Shown: positions 34,331-46,750 of the stretch, one piece after another
How positions within the stretch are numbered: the stretch's first letter is position 1
Layout: every line of letters starts with the position of its first letter
Source: Phallus indusiatus
Lineage: Eukaryota; Basidiomycota; Agaricomycetes; Phallales; Phallaceae
NCBI GenBank assembly: GCA_027605045.1
Contig: JAQFWX010000042.1
Coordinates: 186,001 to 250,000, forward strand
DNA length: 64,000 nucleotides
Direction of reading: 5' to 3'
The notes under the pieces: model-generated
The model's input: the letters and a program-made list of their open reading frames with translations, nothing else
What the model was told of the DNA's origin: nothing
Database searches by the model: none
Program-made: the position numbers and the translations under genes

Positions 34331-34949
34331 AGCATGAAATCACTCCGTATTCCATCAGATGAAAAAGGTACTGGTACAGACGAGATGATAAGATTGCTCA
34401 TTGCATGTTGTGCCGGATAGAACATCAAAAGCGGGCTAATGACGATCTATCATCGGAAAAGTTATCGGTGTACAATTTAATGCACACGGTGATTTCTTGA
34501 AAAAAATGTCCGGATGAGATGTTTATGTGTAAAAATGAAATTAAAATCTCTCGTTTGTCATGTCTGCACAGTATAACCTAAGAATTATTTGTATGTGAGG
34601 TAGTAGCCCAACGATTACTAATGAAAAATGAAGATAGTTTCAGACAGTTGAAAGATTGTTTTGGCTGAGCTAGCTGAGATTTCGGAACAGCAATGTATCG
34701 TAATTACTGTTACCCTTTGTCGTTGTGTATCTTCATGACGCAGAGAACGCGTTTTCAAAAAGGGATTGTGGCAATTGTGATTCGTGACAGTGACGATGAA
34801 CTTGATGCTGTTCCAGGTTGATGAATATCATTCGCGAGTCGAAGCGGGTATCGCGCACGCACAGCATTTGAGAGTCGAGACTAATATTGATACACATGGT
34901 CGTCTGTATTGCCCTCCAGTAGTCAATAGTCAAAGTCCTTCATTAACAT
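34331..34949. other. Spacer between unit 2 and unit 3
   Basis: No gene recognised. Short open frames lack domains. It repeats the catcagatgaaaa word seen after each DUF6535 gene (34356 onward). Confidence 0.45.
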
Positions 34950-36060
34950 GTAGAAACATTAAAGCAGGTACGCCGAAATGTAACGTATCCCATTACGATG
35001 TTAGGCAAACCGACCTGGAACTGGGTTGCGAATTGAACTAAGGGTGTTGTACATGTATCCTCCGCGCCACAAGACCTTGGTATGATCCCACGATTCTCAA
35101 CCATCAATATCTTTCTTCGAAAACAATCCGCAACAATGTTAACTCCCAACACCTGATTTTTCTCCGAACACCTCTGCTTCTTATTATCCCACACTATCGT
35201 CTTCTCCTTCTTATTATTCCTCTTATCGATCTCAATGAATACTCCGTTTTCAGGATCCCGCATCCTCTACCTCTTCATTTTTCACTTCTTCGTCGTACCC
35301 ATCTGTCCCAGCAAAACCCGTGCTGGGGTTTGTACAGGTCCCGTCCAATTTCATCATCCCCGCCGCACCTCATTCATTAAATTATCATCTTCCTTCTCCT
35401 CCCCACTGTACCCGGTTATGCCTATCCACAACGCTGCTCCCTTATCACACCGTCATCATCAAACCCTTCTCTTGTTCCCGTGCATCAAACCCAGCAAAAA
35501 AACCGGCCTACTCTTCCTGCCAAAAAAACGAGCTCGGATACCCAAAAAGTATCGCCTATCGTCGTTCCCAAGATTTGCCCAAAAAGGGTAAAAGAGCTCC
35601 AACTCGGAGCCAGGAATGGCTCGACATGTATTTTCCCAACAGGGAGCCATGTACCTTGTGCGGAGAAAAGTTCTCCCTTGGTGTGGCGAAACGACGGTTC
35701 GCTAGAGTACCTAGTTTCATCGCAAATTATATAGGTTATTGAAAACGTCAAGCATTTCTATGACGGCACTTTTGAAAATAGGGTTGCGCCACACCTGAAA
35801 ACCGAGGTTCAATTTGCTTTCATGCGTGAGCAGGTTGAGTAGATAAGGTGCTCATTATCTACCAATGCCGAGACGTCTCTGATAATGAGGAAAATCAACA
35901 GGAAGCAGCGCGTGAGAAAGCATAAAGAGCTTACAGCCACGGATATGTAGAAAAAACGAGCTGGGTCGTTTGAGAGTGCTGATACCAGATAAAAAAAATT
36001 GGTATATTTATAACGATAAGGCTTGTATCGCTTCATCAGAAATGATGGCTAGTACGGGAC
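34950..36060 (+). pseudogene. Decayed copy of zinc-knuckle gene B
   Basis: Blocks match gene B in order but in different frames: AGTPKCNVSHYDVR at 34960 (gene B has AGTLSGNASRYDVR), FIIPAAPHSL and PVMPIHNAAPL around 35350-35430, RSQEWLDMYFPNREPCTLCG around 35600-35665, and EQ, MRKI and HKEL fragments to about 36000. Frameshifts and stops interrupt it several times, and the first four exons are missing. It marks the start of the third unit of the triplicated block. Confidence 0.75.
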
Positions 36061-36680
36061 TACATTGTCATAAACAACGTTGGGATGATATGTTCAAAGC
36101 AGGAGACCGAAAAGACTCGACCAATAAGAAAGAGTTTTTTGTCACTCGGAGGCCAAATTCTGGTCCTAAATCTGGAACCCAATCGGAAGTTGAAATGACT
36201 GGTAAAAATGCGCTGATCTACTGATAAATTTGCGTCAAATCTGCATCAAATCCTCAGAGCTCGCAACAACTGAGTATATTTTATTTAACACGTCGTGCTT
36301 TGAGGCGTATATTAGATCTAGAAGAAGTATTCAGGGGTGTTCAAATTCTGGGTTCGAAATTCGTGGGGCAGGGATCTGCCGCCCCTGGCGGCCCTAGTAA
36401 CGAAAATGATCATTGCCACCATACAGTGCCAAAACAGAAGCAGATGCAATGTGCTGGTAAAAGTAACTCGGAATTCAGGATTCTTCTCAAACGTCAAACC
36501 TCATCCGCTCAACCGCCACAGCTTCTGAGCTTCATTCCTAAATGCTGTGATCCATGAGAATCCAGAAATGTTACATGTATTGGTGACCCCTCTCTTCTGT
36601 CCTACATCTTGATCCTCCCCGAACGTTATATCAACGAAACCACCCCATTTCGCTATCATTGTATCGCAATCTGACTAGCT
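36061..36680. other. Promoter region of DUF6535 copy 3
   Basis: No gene. From about 36416 on it is closely similar to 21650-21924 upstream of copy 1 (gccaccata, gcagatgcaa, gtaactcggaattcag and the gatcctccccgaacgttata word), so the duplication extends about 260 bp upstream of the ATG. Confidence 0.6.
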
Positions 36681-39600
36681 ATGTCTGAAGCAGCTACCAG
36701 TAACTCGAACGAGAATATAGCGCAGCTGGCGCTCCTGAACAATCAGGGTGAAATCGAGAATGAGCCTCCGCCGGTTCTGGGTGCTTCTTCTGCTACCGAA
36801 CGATTTCAGGAAATTGCTGAAGGCGAAAGGTCGCCATCTGTACATGCTGCAGCCACCTCTCCAAATGAGCAAAAAGCGCAGCCTGAAACAGGTTTAAATG
36901 AAACCTTGCTACAGCTTCAGCTCTTACGGATTCTCACTCGTGATTTGCCCGGTGAGATTTTTTTCTGTTCTTCGAAATAAGATTAATTTATTGATTACCG
37001 CATACACCTTCCAGAAAAGGAGTCTAAACCAACATCTAACAATGATGAAGAAATCAAGACCTTGCGCAAAAAGCTTTTTGGAGTAGTAACCAGAACTGAA
37101 TCCAATCATGGTGAGGTGTGGTCGATGTTATTATATCGTACTCGCTAATTATGGATCATCGAAGTCAATAATCGATTTGATTATGAACAGAAGTATCCTG
37201 CGGATCGGCCCGGAGAAGAGCTTGGTCCCAATGCTCGAGTTTGGTCGACCTACCTTGACGAAGCTGAGGCCTATGATCGTGAAAGAGTGGAAGGTTGGAA
37301 GGAGACCGCAGAGGTTCTTCTCGTATTTGTACGTTGAATGCCCATCTTATGTGGTATGTGGCTATGACCGCTGAAGTTTGCTGTTGTTCAGGCTGGTCTT
37401 TTTTCCGGTGTTATAACCACATTCATTTCCCAGGCTTCGCAAAGCCTTCAGCAGGACAATACTCAAGTCTCTGCGTCCTTGTTGTTTGAAACAAACCAAT
37501 TACTCCGAGCCCAATTCAGTGGAACGTCGATTGATAATGTTCCCAGCTCAACACTAACCCCTACATCTCCGTACATACCATCGGCAAATGCGCGACTCGT
37601 AAATGGCTTGTGGTTCACTAGTTTGGCAATTACGTTGTCTACTGCGCTGTTCGCTGTCCTTGCCAAACAATGGCTCTATTATTACCTTTCTTCTATCTCC
37701 GGAACACCGCGTGAAAAAGCGAGGGCAAGACAATTTCGGTTTCAGGGGTTTGAGTCGTGGAGAGTCGGTGCCATCATTGATCTCCTACCGATTCTTTTAC
37801 ATGTTGCTGTCGGCATGTTCCTCATCGGCATCATCATACTTTTGTTCCCATTGGATGTTCAAATCGCTCGGGCGATCGTCGGTATTACCGGAGTCACATA
37901 TGTTTTATATTTCGTGTCCGTGATACTGCCTATTCGATATCCAGGATGCCCATATATAACATCGCTTACGATTTATATCGGTGTACTGTTCTTCTTTCTG
38001 CCGAAGGTCTTTCATGGGATTGGCGTGGTGTTAAAAAAGGTTCTACCTCTAAACAAGAGTTCACAATCAAGCCCGGAGGCTCATTCGAAGACAGCTAGGA
38101 CAATCTTGAAACGAAATTCTCCCAAGAGATTTTTGCTCCTTTTAGCTTGTGGTCTTTGCGATTTTGTTTGTGGTCTTTGGGTTTTCCTTTCTTTCGGCGT
38201 GCCTGCATATGTAACTGTCCTCGTGGCTCTCCTTGTGTTCGGATTTGGTTTCGCGATAATATACAAGATGGGTCGTTATTTTACTTTTCAACGTCGTGCG
38301 CTGGAAGCCTTCAAACGCTTTGTTTCTGCCATTCCGACATTCACCAACTGGAGGGAGGAGAAGATAAAGCAAGCTGTTGCAGATGCTGCTCCTCTCGACT
38401 CGAACGCACTCTTTTGGCTTTATGAAACCTCCTCTGCTACAAGTGTTCACCGGATTATCGCACGATGCTCATTTATGCATCTAAATATTACTCACACATT
38501 CCAACCCGATGCCCTGAGCAAATTTTGGGGGATTTTGGAACTTGATGAAACAAGTGTGGTGGATATTCGTTATGGGTTGTGTGCCGATCTCTTATCCCGG
38601 GAGTGCAACTACTGGTCTCTACTTCCGTCTATGCCTTATGCAGGGTTTAGAAGACAACTGGATGAAGTGGAATATAAAAATTATTCCCGTATTACCGGAA
38701 ATGTAACCAGTGCCAATTATGTCGAAATTCTTAAGGACGCTATCAAAGATGACTTCAAGCTTCCACTGGCCATGTGGCGCTGTTTCCTCACGAGGGCGTC
38801 GGGAGATGATGAGGTGGCTAGACATATAATCACTTCTGGAATACGTAACATATTTGACTGGAACACCCGGAGCACCACAAATAGTACAGAAACCGCATAT
38901 TTCCAGACTGTTCTCGAAGATTCCGGTGAGCCAGCAAAATGGAAATTTGACTACCTTTTCCGTTACTTTTGTCCTGGCAGCCCTTACTATTCCTCCTCAG
39001 AAGGCACCCCTAGGAAACATTATCTCCTGGTTGTCTCCATCTATTGGAACCTTACCTCCCCGCGATCGCTCATTACCGACGAAGAACAGAAGCAGAAGTT
39101 GTTGTATGATATGTTTGACAACTTGCACCGATGGCTTTCGCACTCAACCTATCATTGGTCACACGAGGACTACCTCCTCTTCTTCTTAAATATCTGCGTG
39201 GATGCATTCTGGAGTGAGTCTATGACGGATGCTGCCAAATCGGAAGTACTAGACTCCCTGTCTCTGATTTGGAGTTCCGGCATGGAGAGGGATAACTGGG
39301 TTAAGGACTTTTACCACCTCAAGATCCGCGACCCCTCTTCCATATATCAATGGTGTTCGCATGACGTCAGATTACTTATCTCTGGGCAAAGCCTGAGCAG
39401 GTTCCCCATATTCACACTGCTGCTCATGCCTCAGAACTGCAAAGATCTGTATCGATGCATCAATTCCTCGAATGATCCCGACGAGGCCGTGTCCCGTTTT
39501 TTGACATTTCTTCAAAACTTCAAAAATGTCCAGTATATTGATCCTATCGCACAAGACGACTTGTGTCGTGGTCTACTGTATTTCTGTGTGACGCTTGTGG

Positions 39601-39944
39601 GCCTAGATGGACTCGCTCCGTCCACTGTCCTCTACAACTCGTCCGTGCTGGTGGAACTAGGGGGACTCTTTTTGGTTCACATAAAAAAAAGTCGGCCCTG
39701 GTCAGAGCTTTGCCGGTCGAAGTTATGTCAACTCCACGGTATTATGGTTTCAGAGGCACATTCCGAAGAAAATACAGACCTTCGTCAGGAGCTTGAGAAA
39801 GTCGCACGCAAGTTTAGGCAATGTTTTGGTCTGGCCTCTCAACACCTGCCGAGCGTCGAGAATCAACGCACTGAAACAACAAACTTGAACCACGATTCTG
39901 AAGAGCGTGGACAGCCCCAAAAATTCAATGAAAACGAGGTTTGA
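36681..39944 (+). CDS. DUF6535 domain-containing membrane protein, copy 3
   Basis: Function unknown. Inferred exons: 36681-36951, 37015-37110, 37165-37328, 37392-39944; introns of 63, 54 and 63 nt; 1027 aa. It is very close to copy 1 in the first 230 residues after AGLFSGVITTF and again from FTNWREEKIKQAVADAAP onward. Between them (about 38050-38320) the sequence is unrelated: copy 3 carries a strongly hydrophobic stretch (LLLLACGLCDFVCGLWVFLS, then YVTVLVALLVFGFGFAIIY), i.e. one or two extra membrane helices, where copies 1 and 2 have a mostly polar, basic linker. It keeps the conserved ICVDAFWSES-type motif but with one Cys fewer than ICCVDAF. Intact; no stop or frameshift seen. Confidence 0.9.
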
Positions 39945-40501
39945 CAAGTCTCACAAGGTATTGTCCATACAAGCTCATAAAATGAAATGTTATTTGACAG
40001 GATAAAATTTTGTTTATGTAGATATCATGTGTTTCGGTACCGTATTCCATGAAATGTTCCATCGTTTTGCCCAAAGGTTCTGTCAAGTGTTTTATTCTCT
40101 TCAACTTCTAGATGCGAAGGCGAGTTCGAAACGAACGGCTGTGGCAAATTTATTGGGTCCATTGGATGCAGCCAAGACATTGCAATGAGCCATCCACTCT
40201 CCAAACGTTCTATTCGTCGCCTCAACCGTCCGAAATCATTGTACATTCGCCCACGCAAGATGGTTGTCGTGCCACTGAGCATGCATCACGCCATTCGTCG
40301 CACTCCCACCTCTCTTGCTCGTACCACCATGTCAGTAACACTACATATTGAACTCTGGCTTATTGAACCTCTGTATCTCGTTACCTTGTAAATTTCGCTC
40401 TTCTGGTCATAAGTAGGAAATATAATGTAGTCTCGAAAAATATGTACAGAGGATTTATTTGGGGATACTAGAAAAGATTGATTTCCGAAGTACATGTAAC
40501 T
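39945..40501. other. Spacer with F-box start remnant, unit 3
   Basis: Shares words with the spacers at 25260-26180 and 32817-33948. An ATG at 40329 begins MSVTLHIELW, a remnant of the F-box start seen at 26181 and 33949, and stops within about 20 codons. It lies tail to tail with the antisense F-box gene. Confidence 0.55.
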
Positions 40502-42162
40502 TTAAAAGAATTTTCCCCATTTGTTATATTCCAACATGTGGCTTACAAGTGACGAGCCAGATATAGTTTCATATGTAAAGGGACTGGGTGACAATTTTGT
40601 GCCCAACTTTGCGTCCGAAGCGTTAGCCTGTGGCAGCTTGGATAGACCGCAACTCCATGATAGCCGTATGAACTGCGAGCCTTTGTGAGGGACTATGGTG
40701 TTTAGAAAAGTTAATGATGGCATCTGGGCAAGGTAGTCGATAATACGTCTTTCGTTTTCATTTTCCATAGTTGTTTGGAGAAGGTCGACATTCGCTAAGA
40801 TGTTGATAAGGTGCGTCAGTTTCTTTAGGGACGACAGTATCTGGACGACTTTGGCAATCTGAAGTCAACAAGGTTGATTGATTGTGGGAGTAGTATAGGA
40901 AGAAGAAAATCACCTCGGTGATACAGAAGCTTGAATTAATACTGACAGCACATTTTTCAAGGTTTGGAGCAGCTTCGACGAATTCGGCGATCCACGCAAA
41001 TTGCGATTTCGAGACTATCCGCGGTAAAGAACAGCTTCGAAGTGAATGTAAACCATTTGCTTGTATTCCCAGGTGTGCGTTAGACACCCCCAATAGAGAC
41101 AGATGCACCAGATTCCTCGAGATATGAATTGGGAGGACATTTCCGACTTGACAGGAAGTGGCCGTATTTGGAGTTGGAAATATGAAATGGATCGCCTTCA
41201 ATTGTGAAATTTCGAACTCGGCAGTGGACTTCCGGAAGCACCCAGGAAGTAGTCTATTGTCGAAATAAAAGGTTTCTAGTCCCGTATGTCGACTAAGAAA
41301 GGTTCGTAACGCGGAGCTATATGCTTCCATTACAACATTCGGTAGATAAATCTGTCGAAGTGAGATGTCTCTAAGTTTGGGCCACCTGCATTTCGTAAAC
41401 AGATCGAGCAGCAAGGCGTTTATACAGTCGTCACGGTTGGGAGGGCACAATTTCAACTGTTTCAAATTTGGTATGTCGGCTAGTATTCGAATAAGGCCGA
41501 CTGCTTCTTCGTGATCGTAGTCGCCTATTGTGATAGAGAGTTTGGACAAGAAAGAAAGGTTCAGATTAAAGCACTGGATTGAAAGACTTCTATTAACAAA
41601 CATCTACTTTGAATGACGAGCAAAGTAAAAAGCGTACAGAGAATCTTGCACGTTTGACTCTACCTTCATCGAATGAAGTCATCATACATAATTCCAATTC
41701 TTCTAGCGTGCATCCGGATTGCTTTAAGCAGTCCGCCACCCGAATAACAGAGGTCACCGACGAGGACTTGAAGAAACCTCGGAAGCAACTTAAGTTTTTC
41801 AGGTTCAGAAGAACGTTGTAAAGGAGCTGCGGACTTTGGTCCGTAGATGATGGCGATGCTGTCAGGAATTCACGAAAACTGGACTGAAGCGATGGGTCAC
41901 GGATTTCTTCTAGCGTCATGGAGTCTGTTATCTTGAGGGTTTGAATGCGCCGGCATAAGGTGGGCCGCTCGGACAAATGCGCCCATAAAGGAGTGAAGGG
42001 AATTGGACATGCGATATCGATGAAGTCCAGCCAGTGTGGAACGAAAGTGTTGTACAAAGCGTGACAAGTAGAAGCCAACGCTAGCAAGTCGACTCGTGTC
42101 TGGATGAATGACGCGACTTGGAGGAGTAATTCGAAAGGGAGCACGGGGCTTGTATAAGCCAT
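40502..42162 (-). CDS. F-box protein with leucine-rich C-terminal half
   Basis: Likely substrate adaptor of an SCF ubiquitin ligase (inferred from family). Inferred exons (minus): 42162-41638, 41573-40914, 40858-40502, introns of 64 and 55 nt, all phase 0, giving 513 aa. Residues about 8-45 form the F-box (LPFELLLQVASFIQTRVDLL, then LALASTCHALYNTFVPHW). The rest has irregular leucine-rich stretches such as LADIPNLKQLKLC, WPKLRDISLRQIYLPN, LVHLSLLGVSNAHL and AAPNLEKCAVS. The exon-2 acceptor is inferred; a closer acceptor would leave an intron of only 34 nt. Part of its 3' end is also found, degraded, at 34140-34320. It closes the triplicated block. Confidence 0.82.
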
Positions 42163-42798
42163 CTACGACGTTATCAGAAAGACGTGAAAAAGTCTTCAGT
42201 AAGGGTTTACTGGGAGGTTATAAGAGATGACGGAAAGGTTTTATATTGAACGGGAACCGATTAATGTCTCCTGTCACCAGCGGTTGAGGCAGTGCCTCCT
42301 TAATCATCTTAAACATATACTAAATACCGAAGCGTTTTGATGAGCGGCCATCTAGCGTTAGGCAAAGGGGCTTATCTTGGTTTATCCAGGCCCGCAATTC
42401 TTTAAGTTACGGGCTATCAATGCGATACTAGGTCCGTCAGTATGTAGATATTAACATACTCCATTTTGAGCGACCGCGTGGTACATGCCGATATGAGCGC
42501 AAAGTATCGCAAATACGCTTGCACGGCTGTTGATTGTTGTGGTGTTTGTCGACGTGGGCCGACTTGTCATCGACGAACTAGTTGGTGTCATGAACGCATT
42601 GTGACGCGTAATCGCGTAATCGGTCACGATCACGTAATCGTTTTTTCTTTGTCTTTGTCGCAACTTTACTTTGTCGTTCCTTGCAATCTACATCGACTCC
42701 ATTTACCTCCAAGCGAATAAAAATATCCGGTCACCGTTTTCTAGCCTGTCAGGCCCATAGAGTTGACATACGCCTTAAACTAAACAAAGTTATGTGCG
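42163..42798. other. Intergenic between F-box gene and ALDH cluster
   Basis: No gene recognised. A patch at 42590-42640 repeats cgcgtaatcg/cacgtaatcg words. Divergent promoters of the F-box gene (-) and ALDH1 (+) should lie here. Confidence 0.45.
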
Positions 42799-42804
42799 TA
42801 TAAA
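42799..42804 (+). promoter_or_regulatory. TATA box of ALDH1
   Basis: TATAAA in gtgcgtataaatacac, 150 bp before the ATG at 42954. The distance is larger than in ALDH2 and ALDH3, so transcription may start well before the ATG. Confidence 0.4.
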
Positions 42805-42953
42805 TACACACATTCAAATTCTTTAGGGACGCGGAGATGATATGTAGGGTGAGCGTAACTTTAAGCTTGGGCGATGAATTATAAATCATTATCCCTAGTC
42901 ACCCTGGTTCAACTTCAGCTCTTTTTAAGAGCAAGGCTTGCACTGCGTTTACC

Positions 42954-45055
42954 ATGGCGTCTCAATTTCAATCTCGACCTACGGCAATCCCAACCCCCTC
43001 CCGTGTTCACCTCTTCATCGACGGAGAAAAGCAACGCTCCACCGACGGAGAAACGTACGAGAATTACGGCGCCACCGGCAGACTTGTCAATATCGTTGAA
43101 TCGGCTTCGTGGAGTGATATTGAGAGAGCGATTGAGACGGCGAGTACAGTCCAGTCCGCTTGGGAAAGTCGTCCTGTATCAGACCGACGCGATATTTTGC
43201 TCAAAGCCGCAGAGATCGTAGTTGATCCAAGTAAAAAGTATATTCAAGCTTTATCAGACACCTTAACAAGCACACTCGGAGAAAAGTACAACTGGTCATC
43301 TGAGGTTTATGGTGGGGCCTATTTGCTCAAAGGATGTATGGCTTTTCGAAAATAGAACTAGGTTTAGAAGACCGCTAATATATATTACCAGATGCATCGT
43401 TATCTGGTCGGTTGACCGGTGAAGCATTCCCATCTCGGCTTCCAGGCGGTGTGGTTGTCACACAGCGAAGGGCATACGGCGTGGTAAGCCCAAATTAACC
43501 GTATTCAGCTCCTTAACGTTCCTTAACCTGTTGAAAAATCTAGGTTCTAGTGATATCACCTTGGAATTGCCCCTTCACGCTCGCCATCCGTGTAATTTCT
43601 ACCGCCCTGCTCTGTGGGAATACCGTCGTGTTCCGATCTTCCGAATTGGCTCCTCGAGCACATGAGATTCTCGTGGAATGTATGTTCTTCATCACTTTTG
43701 ATTGTACTTGATTATTGAGTTTGTGTAACAGTACTTAATGAAGTAGGTCTCACCGACTGCGCACATTAGAAACATTTTCTAAGCTTAATTTAGGCCGGTC
43801 TGCCGAAAGGCGTTCTTAACCTCATCCATATCTCCAAGGAGCATAATCCTGTGCTAGTACCCAAGATAATTGCTCATGACAACATCAATTTAATTTCTGT
43901 GCGTATCTAACATTAACTTGCATTCAAATCCCTAATGCGCAATTAGTTCACAGGAAGCTCCGCTGTGGGCAGCATTCTAGCTGCAGAAGCTGGGAAGCAC
44001 TTGAAACAGATTGTACTAGAATTGGGAGGAAAGGCGGCTGCAATTGTACGTCTATTTTTTCTTCACAAGCTTCGTAATACAAAAGAATTATCAAGGTTTT
44101 GGAAGACGCAGACATCGTAGAAGCCGCAAAAGCTATTGTTCTGGGAGTGTATAACATATCAGGACAGGTACGATCTGATTGTCCTTATTGTCAAGATACC
44201 TAGCTAAAGATCGATCAACAGATGTGCATGGCTACATCTCGTGTCATAGTTCAACGCTCCGTTGCTGACGCGTTAATCAAGGAGCTTGTATCGCTTACAC
44301 GAAAGCTTAAGACGGGTGCGGGCGAGGGTGCCAACCTACCCGGCGTTAGAACTGTTGCATTCGCCGAACGTGTTGTCACTTTTATCAAAGAAGCGAAAGA
44401 CAAGGGTGCTGAAGTTTTGGTTGGCGATATGACGAATGATGGTTCCACCGTTCAGCCACACCTTTTGCTGGGATACCATCCAGATATGAAGGCGTGGAAT
44501 GATGAGATTTTTGGGCCCGGTATGATATGTGTATCATTTTCTGTTGGAAATATGTTTAACGCTTTCTCATGAATTCAGTTCTCGGAATAATGGTTTGCGA
44601 TACTGTTGACGAAGCTATTGAACTGACTAATAAAACTAAATACTCGTTGACGAACACCTTATGGACCGAGAATTTGAAAGCTTTGGAATGGGCAAGTCGG
44701 ATTCGCTCTGGTGAGTTTGCTTTGAAATTTCTCGTTGCCCCTTCAGTTGGATCTTAATGATTACAGGGATGGTATTTATAAACGGTAAGCAATGAGACTA
44801 ATATGTGAGGTGGAACTATCAGTTGAGCCACCTTGACTAGGCAATTCTGTTCATGTAGAGTTCGGTATTGGCTTGACTGGATTAGGGCAAGTACTCGTCT
44901 ATCTATAGTTGCCCGAATCTAACCCGATCCCTTTTCAATACAGTGGGAATAGTGGATATGGGGCTGGCGACATCGAGAGTTTTACGCAAACTAGAGCTAT
45001 CGTGGTTTTTAACGAGAAGATACATAATCCGCTACTCGACAGTTTGGGTTTGTAG
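42954..45055 (+). CDS. NAD(P)+-dependent aldehyde dehydrogenase, ALDH1
   Basis: Oxidises aldehydes to acids; resembles fungal ALDHs of the vanillin/salicylaldehyde dehydrogenase type, but the substrate cannot be read from sequence. It starts at 42954; the first exons are 42954-43335, 43392-43483 and 43544-43679, then about eight more, ending at 45055. Motifs in order: HLFIDGEKQ, PSRLPGGVVV, the cofactor-site ISPWNCPFTLAIR, FTGSSAVG, the general-base LELGGKAAAI (Glu), the catalytic cysteine in SGQMCMATSRVIVQRS, EIFGP, LEWASRI, and the C-terminal GNSGYGAGDIESFTQ. All key residues are present and every exon stays open, so it appears functional. First of three tandem copies in the same direction. 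It differs from ALDH2 and 3 in its N-terminus (MASQF) and promoter. Confidence 0.85.
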
Positions 45056-45250
45056 GATTTCAAATATGGAATTATCATTGATATAAGAAGAGTCTTTCGT
45101 GTTGCATCTGAACAGATGTTCGCCGCGGATGCCCGAACATATGCGCGACGCGTTTAGATCATCCCGTGGTGCAACGGAAAGCATTGCGCAGATACAAACG
45201 GTGATCAGTCACCGTACCCCACCTGTTTTGAAGGCTTCAATATGGGGTCG

Positions 45251-45256
45251 TATAAA
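45251..45256 (+). promoter_or_regulatory. TATA box of ALDH2
   Basis: TATAAA in tcgtataaattcattcctgt, 38 bp upstream of the ATG at 45294. The same sequence precedes ALDH3. Confidence 0.6.
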
Positions 45257-45293
45257 TTCATTCCTGTTCTTCCCTCATTTTACTTGAATAAGC

Positions 45294-46750
45294 ATGTCAT
45301 CTCAGTCTTCGCCTTCACTTCCTTACCACGTTAAACTCTTCATCAATGGAGAAAAACGAACATCGAGCACGGGAACTACGTTCAAAGAGCACGGCGCTTC
45401 CGGTCAACTAACTGCCGTCGTCGAAGAAGCTTCATGGGCTGATATCGAGGAAGCTATAGGAACAGCAAGTGCGGCCCAGCCAGCTTGGGAGAAGAGTCCT
45501 GTATCAGTGCGACGCGATGTACTGTTGAAGGCTTCGGCAATTCTGTCGGATCCAAGTAAAGGGTATCAAGAAGTAATTAGAGAAGCTTTCACAGCTACGC
45601 TTGGAGAAAAGGCAGACTGGATAACTCAGACTTACGGTGGAGCTTATGTACTCAAAGAGAGTATGTTCACTTGATCGTCAACTGTTTTCTCTAGCAGTAG
45701 TCAATGACTTCTTCCTCAGTTTCAGGTTTGTCTGCTGGTCTCAACGGGGAAACATTCCCATCTCGCCTTCCGGGAGGGACCGTTGTCACCCAGAACAGGG
45801 CATACGGTGTTGTAAGCTGAAAATTGCACAATTTTTCTCACAAACTTTCATTTCCTTATTTTATAGGTTTTAATGATGATACCCCGGAATCATCTCGTCA
45901 CGCTCGCAGTTCGCATGGTGTCTTTAGCTCTTCTTGCTGGAAACGCTGTTTTGTTCCGCTCAAACGAGTATTCCACTCGGCTACATGAAATTCTCGCGGA
46001 AGGTAGGTAGTTATATAGTCCCTCGGCATACACTTATCTTCAATTCGCTATATTCCCAACAGTGTTTTATGAGTTAAATCCGATCAAAACAAGAATTTCA
46101 TGAAATGATTTAAAGTGGTCTTCCAGCGGGCGTTCTCAATCTTATTCATATTTCCCGAGCAAATAACCCAACAGTCATACCCAGAGTAATCGCCCATAAA
46201 AACATCAGTTTGATTGCCGTTTGTGTTTTTTATTAATGCATTATAATCAAATGATCGAGTTGCCATTCAGTTTACCGGAGGCACTACTGTCGGTAGAATT
46301 ATTGCAGCTGAGGGAGGGAAACACCTGAAGCAGGTATTGTTAGAGCTAGGAGGAAAGGCGGCTGCCATTGTACGCTTGTTTTTGTTCCTCGATATTCTCG
46401 GATATAATTTTTGGAATGCGTGTAGGTTTTAGATGATGCCGACATCGAACAAGCTGCCCGAGGCATCGTAGCAGGAGCGTCTGACACCTCAGGACAGGTA
46501 ATTGCAGCGTTGTTTCGGGTCAGCTTGAAACTAACCTTTTCGCTTGTTATATATGCATGGCTACATCCCGTATCATCGTACAGCGCACTGTTGCCGACAA
46601 GTTGATCAAAGAGCTCGTGACTAACATGGATATCTATAGTAGTGCCAGCGGATACGGCCATGGCGACATCGAAAACTTCTTGCAGAGAAGATCCACCGTT
46701 TATTTCACCGAAAAAGTTCCCAATCCACTTCTTGATAGTATAGGCTTGTG
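45294..46750 (+). pseudogene. Aldehyde dehydrogenase ALDH2 with large internal deletion
   Basis: The N-terminal half is nearly identical to ALDH3 (LPYHVKLFINGEKRTSST onward), with the same exon layout, PSRLPGGTVV, FTGGTTVG, LELGGKAAAI and the cysteine motif CMATSRIIVQRT. Right after KLIKELV the sequence jumps to DIYSSASGYGHGDIENFLQ, the last exon of ALDH3, so roughly 150-200 residues including the EIFGP region are gone. The junction falls in the end of the ALDH3 last intron, and the fused frame stays open to the stop at 46750. The cofactor-site PWN is changed to PRN. The intron after VFYE also lacks the GTAGGT donor of its paralogues. It is very unlikely to be an active dehydrogenase. Confidence 0.82.
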
